Numbered from the stretch's first letter, positions 1 to 9,414 are shown. The stretch is DNA of 64,000 nucleotides from Brevibacterium sp. 239c (GCF_900169365.1 NZ_FXZH01000004.1:1-64000), one strand, 5' to 3'. Made by a program: numbers and translations. Notes: generated by a model from the letters alone, not told the origin.

Positions 1-135
1 ACCGAACGGAGTCGGCAAACGCTCAAAGAGATCAATACTGACCTCGAAGTCACGCTCAGCCTTAGTCAACAGATCGGCCGCATAGATCCCGGCAGGACCG
101 GCACCCACAATAGCCACACGGAAGGGACGCGTCAT
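1..135 (-). CDS. fprA: Ferredoxin/adrenodoxin-type NADP+ reductase, N-terminal fragment
   Basis: Only the first 45 codons are inside the window; the gene continues past the left edge. The start ATG is at 135-133 with GAGAGG seven bases upstream. The protein begins [20 protein letters not shown], an FAD-binding Rossmann motif (GAGPAG at residues 11-16), and the fragment ends in ERLPTPFG (38-45), a combination typical of FprA-type ferredoxin-NADP+ reductases, which pass electrons between NADPH and ferredoxin. Other two-dinucleotide-domain flavoproteins share the first motif, but the LPTPFG segment favours FprA. It is divergent from the RarD-like gene, with about 140 bases between them. Confidence 0.75.
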   Translation of the reverse strand, partial: MTRPFRVAIVGAGPAGIYAADLLTKAERDFEVSIDLFERLPTPFG

Positions 136-263
136 TCTCACACCTCTCTAGTAAGTCATCACCAATTGTATCGGCAATGAAGGTCCTCCTAACAAACACG
201 TGACGAAACTCGCACTCATATCCCAGCTGACAGACCGGCGGCCGCGCCGTGTCTCGACATCAT

Positions 264-269
264 TAGACT
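264..269 (+). promoter_or_regulatory. Leaderless-type -10 element of rarD
   Basis: TAGACT followed by exactly six bases and then the GTG start at 276. There is no Shine-Dalgarno sequence. This is the spacing repeated at many genes in the window. No convincing -35 element is visible. Confidence 0.4.
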
Positions 270-275
270 CTGTAT

Positions 276-1190
276 GTGAACCCAGATCCAACCCCCGACA
301 TGAACGCCATTCGCAAAACCGGATTGGCCAATGGACTCTCCGCCTACCTGCTGTGGGGCCTCATCCCCCTGCTCTTCGCAGCCGCGGCACCCACCGGAGC
401 CCTTGAACTCGTTTCACATCGCGTCATCTGGTCACTGCTCTTCTGCGCCATTCTCCTGCTCTTCACCGGCGGAGTCGCACGCACGTGGCAGGTCATCAAG
501 TCCGGTCGCACATTCTGGCTGCTGACTTTGGCCGCTGTCCTCATCGCCATAAACTGGACGGCGTTCGTCTACGGAGTCGAAACCGGCCACCTCGTCGAGG
601 TGTCTCTGGGCTACTATCTCAACCCGCTCATCTCCATCGGCCTCGGCGTCATCTTCCTCGGCGAAAAGCTGCGGCCTCTGCAGTGGACCGCTGCAGGATT
701 CGGCCTGATCGCCGTCATCATCGTCGGTGTCGGCCTCGGTCGGATGCCGTATCTCTCGTTCACTGTGGCGCTGTCGTTCGGACTCTACGGACTCGTCAAG
801 AACAAGGTGGGCAATCGAGTCGGTGCACTCGAGGGGATGACGATCGAGTCCGCTGTGCTGGCCGTGCCCAGCGCCTTCTATCTCCTCATCCTCGGAGCCC
901 AGGGCCTGTCCACGTTCACAGGTTTCGGTGCCAGCCATGTCATCATCATCCTCGTCACCGGACCGGCAACCGCGATTCCGCTGATCCTCTTCAGCGCCGC
1001 AGCCAGGCGCATCCCCCTGTCCTGGGTGGGCATGCTGCAGTACATCACGCCGACGATGCAGTTCATCACCGGCGTCTTCATCCTCGGAGAAGTGATGTCG
1101 ACGACGCGCTGGGTCGGCTTCTTCGTCATCTGGATCGCCGTGCTCTTGCTCTGCACAGACCTGATCCGCCAGAGCCGCCGCAAACTCTAG
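276..1190 (+). CDS. rarD: RarD-like EamA-family permease
   Basis: 304-residue integral membrane protein of the drug/metabolite (EamA) superfamily, RarD subgroup. It opens with NGLSAYLLWGLIPLLF and contains SHRVIWSLLF and LVEVSLGYYLNPLIS, segments characteristic of RarD; about ten membrane segments run to the C-terminus. RarD proteins are named after a chloramphenicol-sensitivity phenotype, but the substrate is unknown. The start is taken as GTG at 276 because a -10-like TAGACT lies six bases upstream. An in-frame ATG at 300 is the alternative and would remove eight residues. The gene is monocistronic and converges on the amino-acid ABC transporter genes, with the two stop codons embedded in a tandem repeat. 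Confidence 0.85.
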   Translation: MNPDPTPDMNAIRKTGLANGLSAYLLWGLIPLLFAAAAPTGALELVSHRVIWSLLFCAILLLFTGGVARTWQVIKSGRTFWLLTLAAVLIAINWTAFVYGVETGHLVEVSLGYYLNPLISIGLGVIFLGEKLRPLQWTAAGFGLIAVIIVGVGLGRMPYLSFTVALSFGLYGLVKNKVGNRVGALEGMTIESAVLAVPSAFYLLILGAQGLSTFTGFGASHVIIILVTGPATAIPLILFSAAARRIPLSWVGMLQYITPTMQFITGVFILGEVMSTTRWVGFFVIWIAVLLLCTDLIRQSRRKL

Positions 1191-1232
1191 CCTGCCGTGC
1201 TCAGAGCACGAGCCTGCCGTACTCAGAGCACC
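1189..1232. repeat. 22-bp tandem duplication spanning two convergent stop codons
   Basis: Two adjacent 22-bp copies (1189-1210 and 1211-1232) differ at two positions. Each contains the near-palindrome GTGCTCAGAGCAC or its one-base variant. The first copy begins inside the TAG of rarD and the second contains the TGA of the convergent ABC ATPase gene, so both genes terminate within the repeat. The hairpin potential suggests a shared transcription end point. Confidence 0.7.
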
Positions 1233-1948
1233 TTGTTGAGGAATTCCTCAGTCCGCGCCGACTGCGGATTTTTGAAGATGCGATCGGGAGTGCCCTCCTC
1301 TACGATGATGCCATCGTCCATGAACAGCACACGATCCCCGACTTCGCTCGCGAAGCCCATCTCATGCGTGACGACGACCATCGTCATTCCTTCAAGAGCC
1401 AGCTGCTTCATCACAGCCAGGACCTCTCCGACCAGCTCTGGGTCGAGGGCGCTTGTGGGCTCGTCGAAGAGCAGCATCTTCGGCTCCATGGCCAGGGCAC
1501 GGGCAATCGCCACCCGCTGCTGCTGGCCACCGGAGAGCTGATTCGGATAGGAATCAGCCTTCTCCCTCAGTCCCACTTTGTCCAAGAGTTTCAGGGCCCT
1601 ATCGCGCACAGCCGCGTCGCTGAGTCCGCGGACCTTCCGTGGAGCCAGTGAGATGTTATCGATGACGCTCATATGAGGGAAGAGGTTGAACTGCTGGAAG
1701 ACCATGCCGATCTCTGTGCGGACAGCGTTGATGTCGGTCTCGCGGGCCGTCAGGCTCTGCCCGTCAATGACGACGTCTCCGCTGGTGATGTCCTCGAGCA
1801 TATTCAGGCAACGCAGAAAGGTGCTTTTGCCCGAACCGCTGGGTCCGATCACGCACACGACTTCCTTGGCCTCTACGTCACAGTCGATGCCCTTGAGCAC
1901 TTCATTGTCACCGAACGATTTATGCAGGTCTGATACGTGGATGATCAT
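1223..1948 (-). CDS. Polar amino-acid ABC transporter ATP-binding protein (GlnQ/HisP family)
   Basis: 241 residues, the normal length for a GlnQ-type ATPase. Walker [10 protein letters not shown] lies at residues 35-43, the Q-loop in [10 protein letters not shown] (about 83-92), the ABC signature LSGGQQQR at 138-145 and Walker B MLLFDEP at 158-164. The protein couples ATP hydrolysis to import by the upstream permease and is the last gene of a three-gene operon. Its ATG shares one base with the permease stop (TGATG), implying translational coupling. The family fixes polar amino acids as the substrate class; the exact amino acid cannot be read from the sequence. Confidence 0.93.
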   Translation of the reverse strand: MIIHVSDLHKSFGDNEVLKGIDCDVEAKEVVCVIGPSGSGKSTFLRCLNMLEDITSGDVVIDGQSLTARETDINAVRTEIGMVFQQFNLFPHMSVIDNISLAPRKVRGLSDAAVRDRALKLLDKVGLREKADSYPNQLSGGQQQRVAIARALAMEPKMLLFDEPTSALDPELVGEVLAVMKQLALEGMTMVVVTHEMGFASEVGDRVLFMDDGIIVEEGTPDRIFKNPQSARTEEFLNKVL

Positions 1949-2613
1949 CAGTGAGTCAACCTCTTCTCCACAACGCTAAGGACTTTGGACAGAGTGAGGG
2001 TGACTACCAGATAGAACACCGCCACGGTTGTGTAGATCTCTACCGCGTTGAAATGATTCGATGCGACCAGCCGGCCCTGGAAGATCAGCTCGGGGACCAA
2101 GATCACCGACAGCAGAGAGGTGTCCTTGATGCTGATGATGAACTGGTTGCCCAGCGGTGGGATCATCCTCTTGAAAGCCTGCGGCCAGATCACATAGCGC
2201 ATCGTCAGATGCTGTGAGAGGCCGAGGGAGCGCCCCGCCTCAGACTGTCCCTTCTCCACTGATTGAACGGCACCGCGGACGATCTCAGCAATGTAGGCAC
2301 CGGAGTTCAGCCCGATCACCAGGATGCCTGCGACCAGGGACGGAATGTTGAATCCGACGATCAGCGGCAGCGCGAAGTACACCCAGATGGCCTGGACCAG
2401 GACCGGGGTTCCTCTCAGCAGCTCGACATAGGCGGTCGAGAGCCCATAGATGATCTTCTTATGTGAGAGCCGACCGAGGCCGAATACGGCACCGAGGACG
2501 AAGCCGATGATCAGACCTATCACCGACACCAGCAGCGTGTAGTACAGGCCCAGTGCAAGGGCAGGCAGGTAGTCGACGACGCCGAGCCAGTTGAATTGGG
2601 TTAACCGGGACAT
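1948..2613 (-). CDS. Polar amino-acid ABC transporter permease (HisM/GlnP family)
   Basis: 221 residues with about five membrane helices and the family loop [20 protein letters not shown], the contact site for the ATPase. The start at ATG 2613 (MSRLTQFNW) is chosen because GGAAGG lies seven to eight bases upstream; a start nine codons earlier has no such signal. The gene sits between the binding-protein gene and the ATPase gene. A perfect 11-bp stem-loop in the spacer before it probably sets expression relative to the binding protein. A single permease gene suggests a homodimeric channel. Confidence 0.92.
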   Translation of the reverse strand: MSRLTQFNWLGVVDYLPALALGLYYTLLVSVIGLIIGFVLGAVFGLGRLSHKKIIYGLSTAYVELLRGTPVLVQAIWVYFALPLIVGFNIPSLVAGILVIGLNSGAYIAEIVRGAVQSVEKGQSEAGRSLGLSQHLTMRYVIWPQAFKRMIPPLGNQFIISIKDTSLLSVILVPELIFQGRLVASNHFNAVEIYTTVAVFYLVVTLTLSKVLSVVEKRLTH

Positions 2614-2632
2614 ATGTTCCTTCCACAGAACA

Positions 2633-2660
2633 GCGGGCACGGGAGATGCCCCGTGCCCGC
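2633..2660 (-). promoter_or_regulatory. Intra-operon stem-loop between binding protein and permease genes
   Basis: Perfect 11-bp inverted repeat: arms GCGGGCACGGG (2633-2643) and CCCGTGCCCGC (2650-2660) with a six-base loop. No U-tract follows on the minus strand. Similar intercistronic hairpins in other binding-protein operons stabilise upstream mRNA, giving more binding protein than permease; that role here is inferred. Confidence 0.75.
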
Positions 2661-2682
2661 ATGAGAGTCTGAGTTGCTGCGG

Positions 2683-3480
2683 TCAGTCTTCGCTGGGAGG
2701 CTCTTCCCCGAACCATTCCTTGTACAGCTTGTCGTAGGTGCCGTTCTCCTTGATCGTCGCGAGTCCCTCATCCACCGCGGTGACGAGGTTCTCGTTGTCT
2801 TTGGAGATCGCGATGCCGTAGTCCTGAGCTTCCAGGAGGTCACCGACAGTCTTCAGTTTGCTCTCGCCCTCGGTGCGGATGTAGTAGGCGACGTTCGGCT
2901 GGTCGTAGAGCACCGCGTCGGCGCTGCCGGACTCGACTGCGAGATAGGCCTGATCCAACTGCTCGTAGGTCTTGGCTTTCGCACCCTTGATGTTCTCATC
3001 GATGTAGGCCGCACTGGTCGAACCCAGGCGAGTGGCAACCTTCTTGCCATCCAGGTCGTCCACGCTCTTGATATCGTCGTTGTCCTCTGGAACGCCCACG
3101 ATCAGGCCCGATTTGTAATAGGGAGCCGAGAAGTCAATCGTCTGCTTGCGCTCGTCGGTGATGCTGATACCGGCAACGGCGAGATCGAAGGAGCCGGTCT
3201 GCAGACCTGGAATGATGCCGTCGAAATTGGTGACTTCCTGCTTCAACTCGAATCCGGCCTCATCGGCGACCGCGTTGATGATATCGATGTCGAACCCGAC
3301 GTACTTTCCATCTTTCTTGAATTCGAAGGGGACGAAGGAGGTGTCCGTGGCGTAGGTATATGAGTCCTCGAGAGGCGCGTCGGCGTCGTCCTCACCGCTG
3401 GAACACGCGGAAAGTCCTGCCACCATGGCCAAGGACCCGATCATAGCCAGACCAGCGAACAATGGTTTTCTGTAGCTCAC
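2683..3480 (-). CDS. Polar amino-acid ABC transporter substrate-binding lipoprotein
   Basis: 265 residues. A lipoprotein signal peptide covers about residues 1-25, with lipobox LSAC followed by an acidic serine-rich linker. The mature part is a family-3 solute-binding protein: YTYATDTSFVPFEFKKDG, then FDIDIINAVADEAGF, and GIIPGLQTGSFDLAVAGISI, the amino-acid-binding signature. It is tethered outside the membrane and hands its ligand to the permease. The start is a GTG with GAGGGG six bases upstream. A sigma-70-type promoter lies about 50-75 bases upstream, so this is the first gene of the operon. Confidence 0.92.
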   Translation of the reverse strand: MSYRKPLFAGLAMIGSLAMVAGLSACSSGEDDADAPLEDSYTYATDTSFVPFEFKKDGKYVGFDIDIINAVADEAGFELKQEVTNFDGIIPGLQTGSFDLAVAGISITDERKQTIDFSAPYYKSGLIVGVPEDNDDIKSVDDLDGKKVATRLGSTSAAYIDENIKGAKAKTYEQLDQAYLAVESGSADAVLYDQPNVAYYIRTEGESKLKTVGDLLEAQDYGIAISKDNENLVTAVDEGLATIKENGTYDKLYKEWFGEEPPSED

Positions 3481-3526
3481 GCGAACCCCTCAAATAAAGC
3501 TCATCTGTAGTTATCTAAGAGCTTCC

Positions 3527-3555
3527 AGGCTATGGTTCACCTCACACATTGTCAA
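3527..3555 (-). promoter_or_regulatory. Promoter of the amino-acid ABC transporter operon
   Basis: On the minus strand, TTGACA (3555-3550), a 17-base spacer and TAGCCT (3532-3527). The expected RNA start leaves a leader of about 40 bases before the GTG at 3480. The consensus -35 and ideal spacing make this one of the best promoters in the window. Confidence 0.7.
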
Positions 3556-3595
3556 AAGTATGATAGTGAGCTGAAAATCTGCAGGGACAGCTGGC

Positions 3596-4702
3596 TCAGC
3601 TCACGAGCATGAGAACGACACCGGAGAGCACCCCGCCGAGAGCGACGGCGCCACCCATCGCAGTCGTGGTGCGCCAGCCAAGGGACTTTCCGACCATCAC
3701 CATCGACGGGATACTCAGTGCAGGAAGGACGATCAGCAGTGCTCCGGTGACACCCGCGCCCACTCCGGCCGCGAGCAGCGCGATGATGATGGGAATCTCG
3801 CCCCCGGTGGGAATCACCAGGAGCGTACCGACAACAGCAGCGATGAGCACCGCGATGGCACCCACCTGAGCTTCGAGCCCATAGACTCCCGACAGCCAGG
3901 GACTGATCAGTCCGATGACGAAGACCAGGGCAAGATGCTCGGGGACGAGGATGAGCGTGAATTTCGACAGCGACCGCAGGTAGCGTACGGGAAGCGACGA
4001 CAGTCTCGGCGATTCGAGGCTCTGCTCGGGAACCACCTCGGCGCGCCCCTTGACCCACCGGCCGATGAACGCGCTGGCGCCGACTGCGATGAGGATTCCG
4101 AACACGAGTCGGGTGACAACGTACTGCCAGGGCAGGACGAGGGCGAGAAAGATCAGCACAGCGGGGTTCAGCAGCGGATTGCCCACCCAGTAGGCCAAGG
4201 CAGCGCTACGCATGACGCCCGAACTCCGCAGGCCCGCAGTCACCGGGGCCGCGCAGCACGTGCACATCATCGACGGCAGCGACAACGCCGCACCGACGAG
4301 TGACTGGCTCGTGTGGGTCCGGCGATTCATCACACGCAGCAGCCAATCACGGGGCACCAGCGCATCGATGGCCGCAGCCACCACCAGCGCCACGAGCAGA
4401 GCCTTCCACACAGCGGTGAAGTACACGAGGGTGAAGTCCCAGGCTCCAGCCAGAGAGAACGTCTCCCCCGCAGCCTCGAAGAGCGGACTGCCGTCCCAGA
4501 CGGAGGTCTGGCTCAGTGTCCATGCTTTGCCCCAATAGGGCAGCCACTTCGACCAGCTCAGACCCACGACGAGGAACAGCAGGAGCACGCCCAATCCGAT
4601 CCGATCGACCGGGGTCAGCCGTCGCCGAACGCTCGACCGATGTTCGGTCTGAGCCTCAACCGGCTGAGCCTCAACCGGCTGAGCCTGTGCTGCACCTGAC
4701 AT
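3596..4702 (-). CDS. DUF318/ArsP-like membrane permease (COG0701)
   Basis: 368-residue membrane protein with two groups of about four helices separated by a hydrophilic loop. It carries the family motif MMCTCCAAPVTAGLRSSGV, with three clustered cysteines, and GNPLLNPAVLIF in the first half; GGEIPIIIALL and GKSLGWRTTTAMGG occur in the second. These place it in the COG0701 permease family, which includes ArsP-like metalloid and organoarsenical exporters, but no substrate can be assigned. The start at 4702 is chosen for GAGGTG seven bases upstream; a GTG three codons earlier is possible. The N-terminus has a doubled PVEAQ. There is no adjacent ArsR-type regulator, so arsenic specificity is not supported by context. 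Confidence 0.8.
   Translation of the reverse strand: MSGAAQAQPVEAQPVEAQTEHRSSVRRRLTPVDRIGLGVLLLFLVVGLSWSKWLPYWGKAWTLSQTSVWDGSPLFEAAGETFSLAGAWDFTLVYFTAVWKALLVALVVAAAIDALVPRDWLLRVMNRRTHTSQSLVGAALSLPSMMCTCCAAPVTAGLRSSGVMRSAALAYWVGNPLLNPAVLIFLALVLPWQYVVTRLVFGILIAVGASAFIGRWVKGRAEVVPEQSLESPRLSSLPVRYLRSLSKFTLILVPEHLALVFVIGLISPWLSGVYGLEAQVGAIAVLIAAVVGTLLVIPTGGEIPIIIALLAAGVGAGVTGALLIVLPALSIPSMVMVGKSLGWRTTTAMGGAVALGGVLSGVVLMLVS
4651..4680. repeat. 15-bp perfect tandem duplication inside the permease gene
   Basis: Two identical 15-bp units (4651-4665, 4666-4680) in the 5' part of the DUF318 permease gene. They encode a doubled PVEAQ in the cytoplasmic N-terminus. The period is a multiple of three, so the frame is kept. 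Confidence 0.85.
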
Positions 4703-4735
4703 GATTCCCACCTCGCAATCGTGCCTGCAGGGTGG

Positions 4736-5761
4736 TCAGGCGCTGCGCGAGACCACGGAATCAGCGAATGAGAACAGCGACTCCTTAACGAGCCCGTCGG
4801 GCAAGGGCGCAAGCGCCGACTTCGCGTCATCGGCCCAGCGAACCGCCTCGGCGCGAGCCTTCTCGGTCACCGAATGAGCCGCGAGTGCGACCCGAGCCGA
4901 CTCCAGGGCTTCATCCGAACTCAGGTCCGCGTCGAGCAGCTCGACCACTTCAGCGGCGGCTTCGTCGCCGGCGGCTGCGGCAGCTCGAACGTAGAGCACC
5001 GGAAGGGTCGGAACCCGTTCACGCAGGTCGGTACCGGGGGTCTTGCCCGACACCGATGAGGTGGTCGTCAGGTCGATGATGTCATCGGCGAGCTGGAAGG
5101 CGATTCCGACGCGTTCACCGAACACCCGCACGGGCTCGGCAAGTGCCTGGTCCGCCTGCGAGAACATGACACCGAACTGCGCCGAGGTGGCGATGAGGGA
5201 TCCGGTCTTGTCCGCGAGCACCTGAATGTAGTGCTCAATCGCATCCGCATCCTCCGGCGGGCCCGCGAATTCGTTGAGCTGGCCCAGGACGAGGCGTTCG
5301 AAGGTCTCAGCCTGGATGGCGACGGCCTCGGGGCCGAGCTTCGCCGTCACACCAGAGGCCTTCGAGAACAGGAGGTCGCCGGTGAGGATGGCCACGGAGT
5401 TGCCCCACACCTCATGTGCGGCCGGAGCACCTCGGCGCACGGGAGCATCGTCCATCACATCATCGTGATAGAGGGAGGCCAGGTGGATGAGCTCCACTGC
5501 GACGGCCGCGTCGATGATCGCCTCACAATCGGCCTCGCCGAGGCGGGCCGTGAGCAGCAGAAGGTTGGGACGGGCCCGCTTTCCGCCGGCAGCGAGGAGA
5601 TGTTTGGACGTGGTGTCCGGCAGCTTACGCGTCTGCTCGGTCACTTCGTAGAGCCTGCGCTCGACGGCTTCCAACTGTGTGGAGATATCCGCCGCAAGCT
5701 GGGCATCGGCACCGATAAAAGTCGCCGGAGAGGCTAGGTGGCTCATGTCCTCGTCATTCAT
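4736..5761 (-). CDS. Long-chain polyprenyl diphosphate synthase
   Basis: 341 residues, trans-isoprenyl diphosphate synthase family. The first aspartate-rich motif is in LYHDDVMDDAPVRRG (about residues 97-111) and the second in FQLADDIIDLTT (about 229-240); GGKRARP near residue 60 binds the isopentenyl diphosphate. The enzyme extends prenyl diphosphates to the side chain of menaquinone. It follows menJ by 29 bases and menG before that, which points to the menaquinone tail rather than another isoprenoid. Chain length cannot be read reliably from sequence. The start is uncertain: ATG 5761 has no clear ribosome-binding site, and an ATG five codons later (5746) is an alternative. Confidence 0.9.
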   Translation of the reverse strand: MNDEDMSHLASPATFIGADAQLAADISTQLEAVERRLYEVTEQTRKLPDTTSKHLLAAGGKRARPNLLLLTARLGEADCEAIIDAAVAVELIHLASLYHDDVMDDAPVRRGAPAAHEVWGNSVAILTGDLLFSKASGVTAKLGPEAVAIQAETFERLVLGQLNEFAGPPEDADAIEHYIQVLADKTGSLIATSAQFGVMFSQADQALAEPVRVFGERVGIAFQLADDIIDLTTTSSVSGKTPGTDLRERVPTLPVLYVRAAAAAGDEAAAEVVELLDADLSSDEALESARVALAAHSVTEKARAEAVRWADDAKSALAPLPDGLVKESLFSFADSVVSRSA

Positions 5762-5790
5762 CGTAGTCAGTGTTGTAGTCGCTGGTGAGC

Positions 5791-7092
5791 TCAGACATTG
5801 CTGGTAGCCGGCACGATTCGGGTGAGAGCTGAAATCACCCGGTCGATAAGATCGGCCTCAGAAACCTTCGGGTCGCGGTAGAGGTTCGCCAACAATTTCA
5901 CGACGAACTCCATCACAACGTCAACACCCATACCGTACTTGATTCCGAACTGCATGAGTGCAGGGTGGCCGATAATGGCGGAAAAAACGCGCCCCAGGGT
6001 GAAATAGCCGCCCAAGGAATCGCCCACCAGCGCCGGGTATTCCTGCAGTTTCTCCCGCATCACATGCTGCGGGTAGCGGGAATAGGTGGAGATCACCTCG
6101 GCGGCCAATCGAGCGGATTCGAGGGCATAGTCGATGCCCTCGCCATTGAAGGGGTTGACCATCCCGCCCGAATCGCCGACGAGGAGGAGCCCCTTGTGGA
6201 AATGCGGGGTGCGGTTGAAGGCCATCGGCAGTGCCGCGGACTTGATCGGGCCCAACGAGGTGGACTCATCGATGCCCCATTCGAGTCCCATGTCCGCGAT
6301 CCACTGTTCCATCATGGTGCGGAAGTCCACGGAACCGAACTGGGGTGAGGAGTCCAGCAGACCAGCCCCGATGTTGATCGTGCCGTCGCCGAGCGGAAAG
6401 AGCCAGCCGTACCCGGGCAGAACCTCGGACTCGCCCGCCGAATTGCGCGAACGCATCTCGACCCAGCTCTCGATGTAGTCATCGGCATGCCTCGGCGAGG
6501 TGTGATAGGCCCGCACGGCCACACCCATCGGGCGGTCATCACGCTTCTCCAACCCCATGGACACGGCCAAGCGCGATGACACACCGTCTGCGGCGATGAC
6601 GATCGGGGCGCTGAAATGAGCTTCAGGTCCGACCCGACGACCACGGTGGTCGGTACCGGAGGCGTGGATGCCCTTGATCCAGCCGTCCTCGCCGATGTCC
6701 GGGGACATGGCTTTGACCTGCTCGAACATTCTTGCACCGCTGCGCTGGGCGTGGCGGGCGAAGGCCTCGTCCATGCCCATCCGAGGCTTCGTCAGCCCAT
6801 AGTTCGGGGTGCCCTCGATATCCGGCCAGTCGAGTTCCAGACGGTGACCGCCGCCGATGAGACGCAGTCCCCTGTTCTTGTGCCAACCCTCGGATTCGGG
6901 GGTGTCCATCCCCAAGAAGCCGACCTCTTTGACCGCGCGTGGGGTCAGGGCATCGCCGCAGATCTTGTCACGTGGAAACCCGGATTTCTCCAGGATGATG
7001 ACCTCATGGCCGGCCTGCGCGAGGTAGGTGCCGATGGCCGAACCGGCAGGGCCTGCCCCGACGACGATGACCTCGGCGGAGAAGTTATTCAC
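5791..7092 (-). CDS. menJ: Geranylgeranyl-reductase-family FAD enzyme, probable menaquinone reductase
   Basis: 433 residues. The N-terminal FAD site is [19 protein letters not shown] (about 11-29), followed by the acidic ribose-binding segment [13 protein letters not shown]. The C-terminal half contains [20 protein letters not shown], the second flavin contact of this family. In mycobacteria the homologue MenJ saturates one double bond of the menaquinone prenyl tail. Position between menG and a polyprenyl synthase supports the same role here. The start is a GTG that overlaps the menG stop by four bases (GTGA), so the two are translationally coupled. Archaeal-type lipid reduction is an alternative for the family but does not fit the context. 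Confidence 0.85.
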   Translation of the reverse strand: MNNFSAEVIVVGAGPAGSAIGTYLAQAGHEVIILEKSGFPRDKICGDALTPRAVKEVGFLGMDTPESEGWHKNRGLRLIGGGHRLELDWPDIEGTPNYGLTKPRMGMDEAFARHAQRSGARMFEQVKAMSPDIGEDGWIKGIHASGTDHRGRRVGPEAHFSAPIVIAADGVSSRLAVSMGLEKRDDRPMGVAVRAYHTSPRHADDYIESWVEMRSRNSAGESEVLPGYGWLFPLGDGTINIGAGLLDSSPQFGSVDFRTMMEQWIADMGLEWGIDESTSLGPIKSAALPMAFNRTPHFHKGLLLVGDSGGMVNPFNGEGIDYALESARLAAEVISTYSRYPQHVMREKLQEYPALVGDSLGGYFTLGRVFSAIIGHPALMQFGIKYGMGVDVVMEFVVKLLANLYRDPKVSEADLIDRVISALTRIVPATSNV

Positions 7093-7781
7093 GGTTTGAG
7101 TGCGTGGTGGACGGCGACGATCCCGCCGGTGAGGTTGCGGTGCTTGACCTGGTCGAAGCCGGCGTCGAGGATCTGCTGAGCGAATTCGTCCTGGTCAGGC
7201 CAGGCGCGGATCGATTCGGCAAGGTAGACGTAGGCCTCGGGGTTCGAGGACACAGCCTTCGCCACGGCGGGCAGTGCCCGCATCAGGTATTCCTTGTAGA
7301 CGAGGCTGAACGGATCGAATGTCGGGGTCGAGAATTCGCAGATGATGAGACGACCGCCGGGCCGTAGCACGCGCAGCATCTCCGACAGCGCAGCATCCAC
7401 ATCGTTGACGTTGCGGATGCCGAAGGAGATCGTGACGACGTCGAAGCTGGCATCGGAGAACGGGAGATCCATCGCGTCAGCGTAGATGAAGTCGATCTTC
7501 GGGTGCCTGCGACGCCCCTCGGCGAGCATGCCCTGCGAGATGTCGCCGGCGACCACCTCGGCGCCATGATGGGTGAACGTCATCGACGACGTTCCGGTTC
7601 CGGCCGCGAGATCGAGGACGCGCTCACCAGGTCCGGCAGCCACCGAGTGTGCCACCGTCCGACGCCAGGTGCGCGCCAGGCCGAAGGTGAGCACATCGTT
7701 GGTGAGGTCGTAACGGGACGCGACGTCATCGAACATCGATGCGACGTCGTCGGGCTGCTTGTCCAGCTGAGCACGGTTCAT
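7089..7781 (-). CDS. menG: Demethylmenaquinone C-methyltransferase
   Basis: 230 residues, UbiE/MenG family. It has the SAM-binding motif [13 protein letters not shown] (about 57-69), the family signature [18 protein letters not shown] near the N-terminus, and [31 protein letters not shown] and [19 protein letters not shown] toward the C-terminus. It methylates demethylmenaquinone, the last step of menaquinone synthesis. It is the first gene of a menG-menJ-polyprenyl synthase operon and is divergent from menF across about 170 bases. Upstream of the ATG is GAGAAT with six bases to the start, so it may be leaderless. Confidence 0.93.
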   Translation of the reverse strand: MNRAQLDKQPDDVASMFDDVASRYDLTNDVLTFGLARTWRRTVAHSVAAGPGERVLDLAAGTGTSSMTFTHHGAEVVAGDISQGMLAEGRRRHPKIDFIYADAMDLPFSDASFDVVTISFGIRNVNDVDAALSEMLRVLRPGGRLIICEFSTPTFDPFSLVYKEYLMRALPAVAKAVSSNPEAYVYLAESIRAWPDQDEFAQQILDAGFDQVKHRNLTGGIVAVHHALKP

Positions 7782-7915
7782 GCCACCATTCTCTCAACAC
7801 CTGAACCCAGGGGGCGAATTCGCGGACCTGTTTCCACGCTCTTTGCAGTGTGGAACTGGCCACAGACATTGTTCGCTTCCGTATTGGCTCGCGCTCGATA
7901 GTGGATTCGCGCGCG

Positions 7916-7943
7916 TTGGGAAGCCGAATTTCTCGACTAGAGT
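7916..7943 (+). promoter_or_regulatory. menF promoter, near-leaderless
   Basis: TTGGGA (7916-7921), a 16-base spacer and TAGAGT (7938-7943), nine bases before the ATG at 7953. The expected RNA start is within two or three bases of the start codon, and no Shine-Dalgarno sequence is present. Confidence 0.5.
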
Positions 7944-7952
7944 GGGCCTGAA

Positions 7953-9323
7953 ATGACTACGACCTTCAGTACCTCTGACATCTGCACGGCACCCCCGCGC
8001 CTGCACGTGCGCTCACGTTTTGTCGACGACGTCGAACCGGGGCCCGGTTTCCCCTTCGAATCCGGACTGCCCACGACCGTCGAAGAGACGCTGGAGCTGC
8101 TGCCCACCTCGGCGTTCTCCTGCTGGGTCCGCGACACTTCTGGCCTCATCGGGTTCGGCCGAACTCTGCGCATCCGCGCCCGCGGCCCCAATCGCTTCAC
8201 CGAGCTCTCCGACGCGTGGAAGGCCATCACGTGTGCTGCGACCATCGAGGACGAGGTCGACCTGCTCGGCTCGGGCCTCATGTGCTTCGCCACCGTCGCC
8301 TACTCGGGCGAATCCGAGGTCGACTCCCTCATCCACGTCCCCGAATTCGTTCTCGGACGCCGAGGTGGTCGCGTCTGGATGACATCGATCATCGCCGAAG
8401 GCGCCACCCCCACCCCACCCCTGCTGAAGTCCGAACCGCTGCGCCAGGTCACCTCGGCGAAGTCCTCGCCCGGTGACCTCGACAGCACGTCCTGGGCAGA
8501 TCTGGTCGCGAAGGTCTCGCACATGCTCACGCCCGTCGGAGATTCCGCCGAGGTGGACGCCTTCGCCGACGATGCCACCCTGCGAAAGATCGTGCTGGCC
8601 CGTGATGAGCTGGTCACCACCGACGATGACATCGACGTCCGGTCCGTGCTGGGTGCGCTCAACCGCAGCTACCCCAGCTGCTGGACCTTCGATGTCGCCG
8701 GCCTGATCGGTTCCACCCCAGAGCTGCTCATCGGTGTCGAGAACAACCGCGTGACCTCGCGCGTGCTCGCGGGCACCTATCGGGTGGAGGACAACCCGAC
8801 CGCCGAGATGCCCGCCGCCAGGAAACTGCTGAGCGCGCACAAGGACAGCACCGAACATGCCTTCGCGATCGCTTCCCTGCAGCGCAGTCTCGGAACCGTC
8901 GCTGATGATGTGAGCGTCGATGAGCGACCGCACCTGCTGCCTTTGGCCAATGTCATCCACTCTGCCTCGGATGCTTCGGCCCATCTGCCGATGGACTCGG
9001 GTCTCAACGCCCTCGACATCGCGGCCGCCGTGCATCCCACCGCGGCTGTCGGCGGGTATCCGCAGGCCAGTGCTGTCGCCCACGTGGACGAGCTGGAGCC
9101 GCTGGATCGCGGCCGGTATTCGGGCCCTGTTGGTTGGATGGACGATCGCGGCAACGGTCAGTTCGGCATCGCCCTGCGCTGTGGTCAGCTCGAGGACCGC
9201 AATCGGATCCGTCTGTTCGCTGGGGCGGGCATCATGCCCGATTCGGATCCCCTCGCCGAGGTGGCCGAGACCGAAGCCAAATTCGCTCCGATGCGCCGTG
9301 CGCTGGGTTTGGAATTGGAATAG
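7953..9323 (+). CDS. menF: Isochorismate synthase
   Basis: 456 residues, chorismate-binding family. The C-terminal catalytic half shows the diagnostic blocks AVHPTAAVGGYP, GRYSGPVGWMD, FGIALRCG and LFAGAGIMPDSDPLAEVAET, which hold the Mg2+ and base residues. The enzyme converts chorismate to isochorismate, the substrate of MenD. It is separated from menD (10977-12785) only by the HNH endonuclease gene. EntC of siderophore synthesis has the same chemistry, but no siderophore genes are nearby and all other men genes are. The start at ATG 7953 agrees with a promoter ending just upstream. Confidence 0.9.
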   Translation: MTTTFSTSDICTAPPRLHVRSRFVDDVEPGPGFPFESGLPTTVEETLELLPTSAFSCWVRDTSGLIGFGRTLRIRARGPNRFTELSDAWKAITCAATIEDEVDLLGSGLMCFATVAYSGESEVDSLIHVPEFVLGRRGGRVWMTSIIAEGATPTPPLLKSEPLRQVTSAKSSPGDLDSTSWADLVAKVSHMLTPVGDSAEVDAFADDATLRKIVLARDELVTTDDDIDVRSVLGALNRSYPSCWTFDVAGLIGSTPELLIGVENNRVTSRVLAGTYRVEDNPTAEMPAARKLLSAHKDSTEHAFAIASLQRSLGTVADDVSVDERPHLLPLANVIHSASDASAHLPMDSGLNALDIAAAVHPTAAVGGYPQASAVAHVDELEPLDRGRYSGPVGWMDDRGNGQFGIALRCGQLEDRNRIRLFAGAGIMPDSDPLAEVAETEAKFAPMRRALGLELE

Positions 9324-9402
9324 GGCGTTTGCTGGGTCAGAACCTTGACACCGTGACAAGGTTTTGGCGCCTCGTGTCAGGGTCTGTGTCAGTGCCTCCA
9401 CA

Positions 9403-9408
9403 TAGTCT
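9403..9408 (+). promoter_or_regulatory. Leaderless-type -10 element of the HNH gene
   Basis: TAGTCT, then six bases, then the ATG at 9415, with no Shine-Dalgarno sequence. No clear -35 element. Confidence 0.4.
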
Positions 9409-9414
9409 GTTGGC

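Noticed and set aside
3596-4702. DUF318 permease as an arsenic exporter
   Set aside because: No ArsR, ArsC or other metal genes are nearby; the family includes members with unknown substrates.
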